Source: Talaromyces rugulosus
Lineage: Eukaryota > Ascomycota > Eurotiomycetes > Eurotiales > Trichocomaceae
Length of the DNA: 64,000 bases
NCBI RefSeq assembly: GCF_013368755.1
Contig: NC_049565.1
Coordinates: 1,984,001 to 2,048,000, forward strand
Direction: 5' to 3'
The position numbers and the translations under genes are program-made. This document shows, one piece after another, positions 58,560 through 64,000 of this stretch. The notes under the pieces were generated by a model. It saw only the letters and a program-made list of their open reading frames with translations, did no database searches and was not told the origin of the DNA. Every line of letters starts with the position of its first letter. Within the stretch, counting starts at the first letter, position 1.

Positions 58560-60202
58560 ATGTCCGACCTGAACGACGACAAGCACGAAAAGACGCCTGA
58601 CGCCGACGTCGGCGTCAGCGTCGAATGCGGCTCTGACCTGACCAACGTCCAGCTCGACCCGGCCAAGGAGAAGAAGCTGCTGGCCAAGCTCGATTTGGCC
58701 TTTGTGCCTGTGATTATGTTTTCGTATCTGTCGTGCTTCTTGGATAGGAGCAACATTGGTACGTCTTTATTCACCTCATCATATATACCTGTATTGCAGA
58801 CAAAACTAACAACAGTTTCAGGAAACGTCAAAATCGCCGGCATGCCGCAAGATATTGGAGCTTCGACAGCTGAATTCGCCGCCGCCGTGTCTATTTTCTA
58901 TGCTACTTATGTGACCTTTGAGACGCCATTGGCCATGCTAATGAAAAAGATCACGCCGCGCAACTTGCTCACGGCGCTGTGTATCGTCTGGTCGCTGACG
59001 ACTATTTTCACGGGCTTCATTCAAAACATTGGCGGGTTGTATGCAACGCGCCTGATTCTCGGTGCCTGCGAGGCCGGGCTCTTTCCCTGTCTGAATCTGT
59101 ACCTCACAATGGTGTATCGCCGCGAGGAACAGGCGAAGAGGGTGTCGTATCTTATGAATTGTGCTGCTATCTCTGGAGCAGTCGGTGGTTTGTTGGCCTA
59201 TGGGTTGCTGCAGATGGATGGCGTGGCGGGCAAGGCTGGCTGGAGGTATTTCTCGTTTTCTTTTTCTTGTTGTAGTGTGTTACTGACCATTGTAGATGGG
59301 TGTACATCATCGAAGGCTGCTTCAGCATGCTCATCGCCGTGTGGATCTGGTTCGGACTGCCAAATGACCCCAGCAATGCATACTTTCTCAACGAGGAAGA
59401 AAAGTGGATGATGCAAGTGCGCAACGAGCAGCGACGCCACTACATGGGCGCTGAGAAGTTCACTTGGGACGAGTTCTGGATCGAGATCCGCGATCCAAAG
59501 CTGTACTTTAGGTGAGTCTACTCTTTACTTTAAACAAAAAAAAAAGATGATGGGCTTAAGGTGACTGACTGACTTTTTACCAGCGGCGCAATCCAATTCT
59601 GCCAGGATATCCTGCTCTACGGCTTCAGCACTTTTCTCCCCTCGATTCTTAGCTCTATGGGATACGACACCTTACACAGCAATGCCTTGACTGTGCCCGT
59701 CTACATCTTCTCGGCGATTGTCTTTACCATTGTCGCCTTTTTCGCGGACCGCACCTCGCACTTTGCCGTCTTCCTATTCTGCGCAAATATTTTCTCGATT
59801 GTTGGGTACATTCTGCTAATCGCCGTGTCCAACAATGCTGTCAAGTACTTTGCCACCTATCTCTGCGCCGTTGCCGTGTATTTGGGTCCGGGCCTGAATC
59901 TCGCCTGGCTGAATGTGAATGTCGCGCCGCATCACCGTCGTGCCGTTGCCGTGGGACTGCAGCAGACAATTGGAAATACTGCGGGTATCGTGGCAGGCCA
60001 GATCTACCGTAAATCGCCGTATGTACTCGGCAACTCGTTCTCGCTGGGTGCGATATGTGTTTCGCAGGTGATTGTTGTCGGAAAGATGCTGTATCTGCGC
60101 AAGGAAATGGCGGTGAAGAACAAGATTGCGTCGTCGGGAGAGCAGGATAATAGGAGAGTGAAGACGGGTGATGGCGAGGTTGACTTTAAGTATTTGTATT
60201 AG
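58560..60202 (+). CDS. MFS permease, Dal5/anion:cation symporter type
   Basis: Four exons (58560-58758, 58822-59245, 59296-59511, 59584-60202) encode 485 aa. It belongs to the major facilitator superfamily, in the allantoate/nicotinate-type permease family that carries carboxylates and vitamins. The hallmark SYLSCFLDRSNIGNVKIAGM near residues 56-75 is clear, followed by ATYVTFETPLAMLMKKITPRN and RLILGACEAGLFPCLNLYLTMVYRREEQAKR. About 12 membrane helices are predicted by hydrophobicity, with GLPNDPSNAYFLNEEE in the central loop, typical of this subfamily. The second half has LGPGLNLAWLNVNVAPHHRRAVAVGLQQTIGN. The protein is probably in the plasma membrane. Its substrate is unknown and the neighbours give no hint. 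Confidence 0.93.
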
Positions 60203-60364
60203 TGTATATATATGTATGTTTTCCTATATAGTTGGCATGTACTGTGGCTGTCATATCTGGTAGCACGTACATTGAAGCCATTTACTTGGTTTATATATGG
60301 TATGAAGACCAAAAGCACACAGATATGAATAATATATACTATTAGCAACTGATAATTTGATACA

Positions 60365-61315
60365 TCACAAATGCGACTTGCGCGGCCACTTCCCCACGCC
60401 CACTGGCGTCCACCACGGCCACGCAGGTGGCACATCTTCTGGCCGATTGAAACTGCCTGTAAAATCTGCCTTGCGTTTCTCCAAGAAACTGACCACCCCT
60501 TCGGCATTGTCTGTGCCTCCAAACATATCAAAAATCAGCCGCGAATTCAGCAAGTGCGTCTCCTCCGCACTTCCCGGCGTTCGCCATATCAGATCTCGCA
60601 TAACCGCGCCAGCCACGACCGAGGTGTTCTCGGCAACGTCGCTGGCAAGTTCCAGCGCGCGAGCCACGGTGGCTTCGGGCGTGGGGAGTAGTTCTGAAAA
60701 CAGGTTTGACAGCAGCGGATGCGAGGCGGGATAGACACCGCCGGTCGTGACAAGATGCAGAGCACGCGAGTGTCCAATCAACTTGGGCAGGAAAAAGGCC
60801 GATGCACCTTCCATGATCAGTCCGCGCCGGCCAAACACGAATCCAATCTTTGCATCCTTGTGCGCGACGCGGATGGCTGCGGGCAGCGTGCTGGTGATGC
60901 CCACGCCGACTGCAGAGCCGTTGATAGCGACCACCGTCGGCTTGCGACAGTTGTGCATGGCCAGAGTTACCCAGCCGGCACTGTCGCGGTGATCCCTGGC
61001 GCCGCCGGGGTCGGCAATGTCCTTTGCGGCCTTGCCAGTGAGAAATCCGACTTCGAGATCGGCCCCGGCGCAGAACATCTTGCCGGAGCCGGTCAGCACG
61101 ACGGCGCGGACTCGGTCGTCAATGTCGAATTGCTTGTACACCGCCTCCAGCTCCCGTGCCATTTCTGCGATCCACGCATTGTGTTTCTCTGGTCGATATA
61201 GGGTCACGAGGATGACCTTGGTCGGGGTCGGTGAGTCGGCCGGAACGTGAGAGAGTTTGATGTGTTTGGTAGGAAGGGCGGCGTAGGAGGATGGCAGATC
61301 TGGGGATTCTGACAT
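60365..61315 (-). CDS. Enoyl-CoA hydratase/isomerase family protein, peroxisomal
   Basis: A single exon of 316 aa. The crotonase fold is shown by LYRPEKHNAW, the oxyanion-hole segment GSGKMFCAGADLEVGF and KPTVVAINGSAVGVGITSTLPAAIRVAHKDAKIGFVFGRRGLIMEGASAFFLPKLIG. The Glu in IMEGAS sits where delta3,delta2-enoyl-CoA isomerases or hydratases place a catalytic acid. The C-terminus is SHL, a variant of the peroxisomal targeting signal type 1, so a role in peroxisomal beta-oxidation is likely. The ATG at 61315 is preferred over upstream non-ATG frame. A fungal branch of ECH proteins of this size (about 310 aa) is familiar, but the exact reaction is not determined. It converges with the MFS permease gene. 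Confidence 0.9.
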   Translation of the reverse strand: MSESPDLPSSYAALPTKHIKLSHVPADSPTPTKVILVTLYRPEKHNAWIAEMARELEAVYKQFDIDDRVRAVVLTGSGKMFCAGADLEVGFLTGKAAKDIADPGGARDHRDSAGWVTLAMHNCRKPTVVAINGSAVGVGITSTLPAAIRVAHKDAKIGFVFGRRGLIMEGASAFFLPKLIGHSRALHLVTTGGVYPASHPLLSNLFSELLPTPEATVARALELASDVAENTSVVAGAVMRDLIWRTPGSAEETHLLNSRLIFDMFGGTDNAEGVVSFLEKRKADFTGSFNRPEDVPPAWPWWTPVGVGKWPRKSHL

Positions 61316-61736
61316 TTTGGCGAACGACTTCGATATAGAATAGGTGGACACGTAACACTGGCGCTGACAACCAGCACACAGCGTATTATTTAGTTGAGAT
61401 AGACGATGACGGCAAACGACACCAGGCAGATACACAGCGGGATGTAGACGTAGAAGAGGTCCATCTTCTGCAGAAGACAGCGGGCAACACTCGGGCCTTA
61501 TAATTGATGGACAGATCAGATACAAGAGACGGTCAGGCACATTGCCGGTGTTGGCGGAGAATATTAGCGCGGACCGAGGGAGGGCGGCCTCGGAACTGCG
61601 GGGAAGGAGCCGTCACGTGGGCGATGTCCCAAAGAGGAAATTTATGGCAGCCTGCAATGAATCCGCATAAAATTGGTAAAAGACGCCATTAAAAAGAGTA
61701 ATACTAATACACTGCGGCAAGTAATATTTATAGTTT
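61316..61736. other. Intergenic region, no gene seen
   Basis: The upstream side of the enoyl-CoA hydratase gene and the end of the BTB-like gene. A CACGTG hexamer near 61613-61618 is the only site noted. No coding evidence. Confidence 0.45.
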
Positions 61737-62881
61737 CTATACTGAAATACACTCCCAAATATCCAATCCTTCAAAGTCGCCAAGACCATCCACAGACGCA
61801 TACATGTCGAGAAGATAGTCTTCAACCTCGTCTGAAAGGGGCAGGCTTTCCATTTGAGCATCGGTCATCATTTCTTTCCGTTTTGCCCAAAAAGAGAGCA
61901 AATTCTCTTTGAGGCTCTCGCCACGATACGGCCGCTGCCCCGGACAGCGCCATACATAGTCCTTCCAGGCAATGTGGAAAAGAAACGCACGGTGAAATTG
62001 TCTCCCTTGGTTGTCTCGTGCCTCGTCGTCTTGGAAGTTATCGAGATTTGAGAGAGTCTTGTCTATTTGGCCGAAGAATTGTTGGAGTCGCTCCTCTCGC
62101 GCGTTATCCAACTTGTCTAGAAAGGTCTGTTGTTAGTGTCACTTGCATATAATTGCAAAGGGAAAAGAATATATAGTAATGTACCTAGTAAGCTAGCCTT
62201 AAAAGGTAATCCCAGATTGTCGATACGACCCTTGGCATTGGCAACGAGAGAAATTGTGGCCTTTTTCAATGGTTCATCTAATGCCAACCTCCAACACATA
62301 TACACCCAAATAGTCGCTTCCCGTACGCTTGTAGCATCGGCAAAGTGGCGGGGGATGTGGTAATCATCAGGAAGAGTGGCCGAACCCAAGTTCCACGGCC
62401 CTTTCAAATAAAGTATCCACCTCTCAGCGAACGGAGTCAGTATTTCCAAACAGTCAAGGTAGTCGGCAATCACCACGAGCTTGCCCAAGAAATACACATC
62501 AGGTATGACGACTGGAATATCGTCGAATCGAAAATGGGCTATTCGAAGAATAACCAACAGGGCAGCAGGATCCCACTCCTGCGATATGTCAAGACGGGCT
62601 CCCGACTGGCCATCATATGTAAAAGGATCGCTCACACGATAAAAGATACTTCTAACGCAAGAAGAGGCCTGGGCCAGACAGTGTAGTGAAACGCGATATA
62701 CAACTTGTCTAGTATCACCCTCCAACGCTTCGATGCTTGCAGGTCTGGAAGGCGACCCCGAAGCAAACTCAGTGCAAGGATTCTGCAAGACGATCAGACT
62801 CTCTCCCATATGGGTGAGGTCGTAGTCGACTTCAGTGCTATACAGCTCGGATAGAGAGACTCTAACAAAATTATTCAACAT
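61737..62881 (-). CDS. BTB/POZ-like fungal protein
   Basis: Two exons (62881-62185, 62116-61737) encode 358 aa. It resembles the large group of fungal BTB proteins with an N-terminal BTB-like fold and a helical C-terminus. The N-terminal part has VVYRVSLHCLAQASSCVRSIFYR, like the core strand and helix where BTB proteins read 'S..L..AS..F..ML'. WDPAALLVILRIAHFRFDDIP, then LGKLVVIADYLDCLEILTPFAERWI, matches the second half of the fold. The C-terminal region is Asp/Glu- and Lys-rich and helical. The function is unknown. It lies head-to-head with a related gene at 63349, with 467 bp between starts. Confidence 0.82.
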
Positions 62882-63348
62882 GTTGCTGATGAGGGATGCA
62901 AAGCTGAAGTGGAATTTTTAGGAGGAAAATGGGTAGAGGCTATAAATATACAATGTCATTGAGAGAAACCGCTTAGCTGGCATAATCAATTGATCCTGTG
63001 AAAGACTCATTTTTCTTTCATCTTTCATCTTTTTTGTTTAAAATGTTACATGCTGTTTGCCACTGAAGCTTAAGACAGACAATGGCCAGACCGACAACCG
63101 GTGAGCCCAGGATGTCACCGCCCATTGTGCTACTTCAACTGTTGCTGGTAATTTCCCTACTTAAGGCGCCGGTTAATAGATCTATTTATCTTTCTAAGTA
63201 TCTCCCAAAAAACATTGGAATGTCAAATTTGCCATTGGTACTGATTTAAAAAATGTTTTTTTAAAAAAAATCGCTGTAAATTGCTTTTCTATATACCTAA
63301 ATTGGTGCATGTGCGAATCTTTCTCTCGACGACGACAGAAGGCCCACC
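62882..63348. promoter_or_regulatory. Shared divergent region between two BTB-like genes
   Basis: 467 bp that must drive both genes. It contains T-rich runs near 63010-63050 and 63250-63268, and no obvious inverted or shared repeat. Function is inferred from arrangement. Confidence 0.45.
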
Positions 63349-64000
63349 ATGAACAGCAAATATATCTTTGACCCAGAAGGAGACACTCTGCTTCTTTTGA
63401 GAAATTCCGATGATCCTTATACCATATTGGGCTGTGACTACATACCAAGGCGACGTCAACAGGTTCGGTCTCCAGATGGACCGCAACTGGGGGTTTATAG
63501 GGAGTCATATGAAGTGAACCGGGATAACGATCCATCATATCATGAAGACGTGGAAGAAAAAGAAAAAGAAGAAGAAATCCTGATGAGGGTGTCTTCAAAA
63601 CATCTTACCTTGGCATCCCGTTACTGGAAGGCAGCTCTGAGTGAAAAATGGCGTGGCCCACGGCAGCCTGGGCAAGTAATGCAGCATGAAGTCCAAAAAT
63701 ATGATGTCAATTCCATGGTAACACTGATGAATATCATCCATGGACATGGCAATAAGGTGACAAGGGCTATGAGCATCGAAAAGCTCGTCCTATTCGCCGT
63801 CATTATGGACTATTTCGAGTGTGCCGAAATCTGTTCTCCATACACGGAGATTTGGACGAAACACATCATTCAAGGCGAGGAGAAGAATTATCTGTCTTTT
63901 AGTAATAATCTCCAGGCCCTTTGGGTTTTTCGTTTGCTCGGACACCAATATGGGGCCGACTTTTTTAAGCAAAACAGTATCAGAACAATGAGAGAGCGTC
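63349..64000 (+). CDS. BTB/POZ-like fungal protein, cut by the window edge
   Basis: The frame from ATG 63349 is open through the right edge (217 codons plus one base), so the C-terminus is missing here. It begins MNSKYIFDPEGDTLLLLRNSDD, the usual opening of fungal BTB-like proteins of the 'dG D..L.L' type. It has an acidic Glu/Lys run near residue 75 and then MRVSSKHLTLASRYWKAALSEKW, the core matching RVSLHCLAQASSCVRSIF of its divergent neighbour. YDVNSMVTLMNIIHGHGNKV and EKLVLFAVIMDYFECAEICSPYTEIW follow. The helical tail begins NLQALWVFRLLGHQYGADFF. Alignment by eye with the minus-strand gene is good over about 100 residues at low identity. The function is unknown. Confidence 0.85.
   Translation, partial: MNSKYIFDPEGDTLLLLRNSDDPYTILGCDYIPRRRQQVRSPDGPQLGVYRESYEVNRDNDPSYHEDVEEKEKEEEILMRVSSKHLTLASRYWKAALSEKWRGPRQPGQVMQHEVQKYDVNSMVTLMNIIHGHGNKVTRAMSIEKLVLFAVIMDYFECAEICSPYTEIWTKHIIQGEEKNYLSFSNNLQALWVFRLLGHQYGADFFKQNSIRTMRER

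Overview
This is a filamentous ascomycete nuclear segment. Genes are rich in short GT-AG introns (about 46-70 nt) and intergenic DNA is AT-leaning. Several proteins are typical of Pezizomycotina: a Zn2Cys6 regulator, cellobiose dehydrogenase (CDH) with a cellulose-binding tail, a fungal Pbs2-type MAPKK and fungal BTB proteins. The protein set and style suggest a Eurotiomycete, probably Eurotiales (Aspergillus, Penicillium or Talaromyces-like). The species cannot be fixed from sequence alone. Exon boundaries below were built by hand from splice signals, reading-frame continuity and family similarity.

Left part (1-17 kb), housekeeping: delta-COP (minus) diverges from a glutamate-rich nuclear-looking protein. 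A NIPA-type Mg2+ transporter follows, with an 89-nt poly-C run just after its stop. Next come a Sac2-type phosphoinositide phosphatase and a Kap104/transportin.

Middle (17-32 kb): a beta-lactamase-fold hydrolase whose SxxK lysine reads as Gln; a gene-empty stretch of about 7 kb carrying a repeated 9-mer (TACTCCGTA or its complement); a Zn2Cys6 transcription factor; a UCHL5-type deubiquitinase; and a divergent protein-kinase-like gene.

Accessory/secretory block (32.6-43.8 kb), all on the minus strand: a complete three-part CDH (cytochrome, GMC flavin domain, CBM1), a small cysteine-free secreted protein of unknown function, a long choline kinase and a secreted phospholipase C-type phosphoesterase. 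CDH would oxidise cello-oligosaccharides outside the cell. The esterase and the choline kinase could act in sequence on phospholipid head groups, but that is inference from adjacency.

Right part (45-64 kb): a small unknown gene, Tim17, a multicopper oxidase with an N-terminal membrane anchor, an auxin-efflux-carrier family transporter, the Pbs2-like MAPKK of the osmotic-stress cascade, glutathione reductase (probable mitochondrial and cytosolic forms), a Dal5-type MFS permease, a peroxisomal enoyl-CoA hydratase family protein and a head-to-head pair of BTB-like genes. The last gene runs off the right edge. No rRNA, tRNA, CRISPR or intact transposon was seen.
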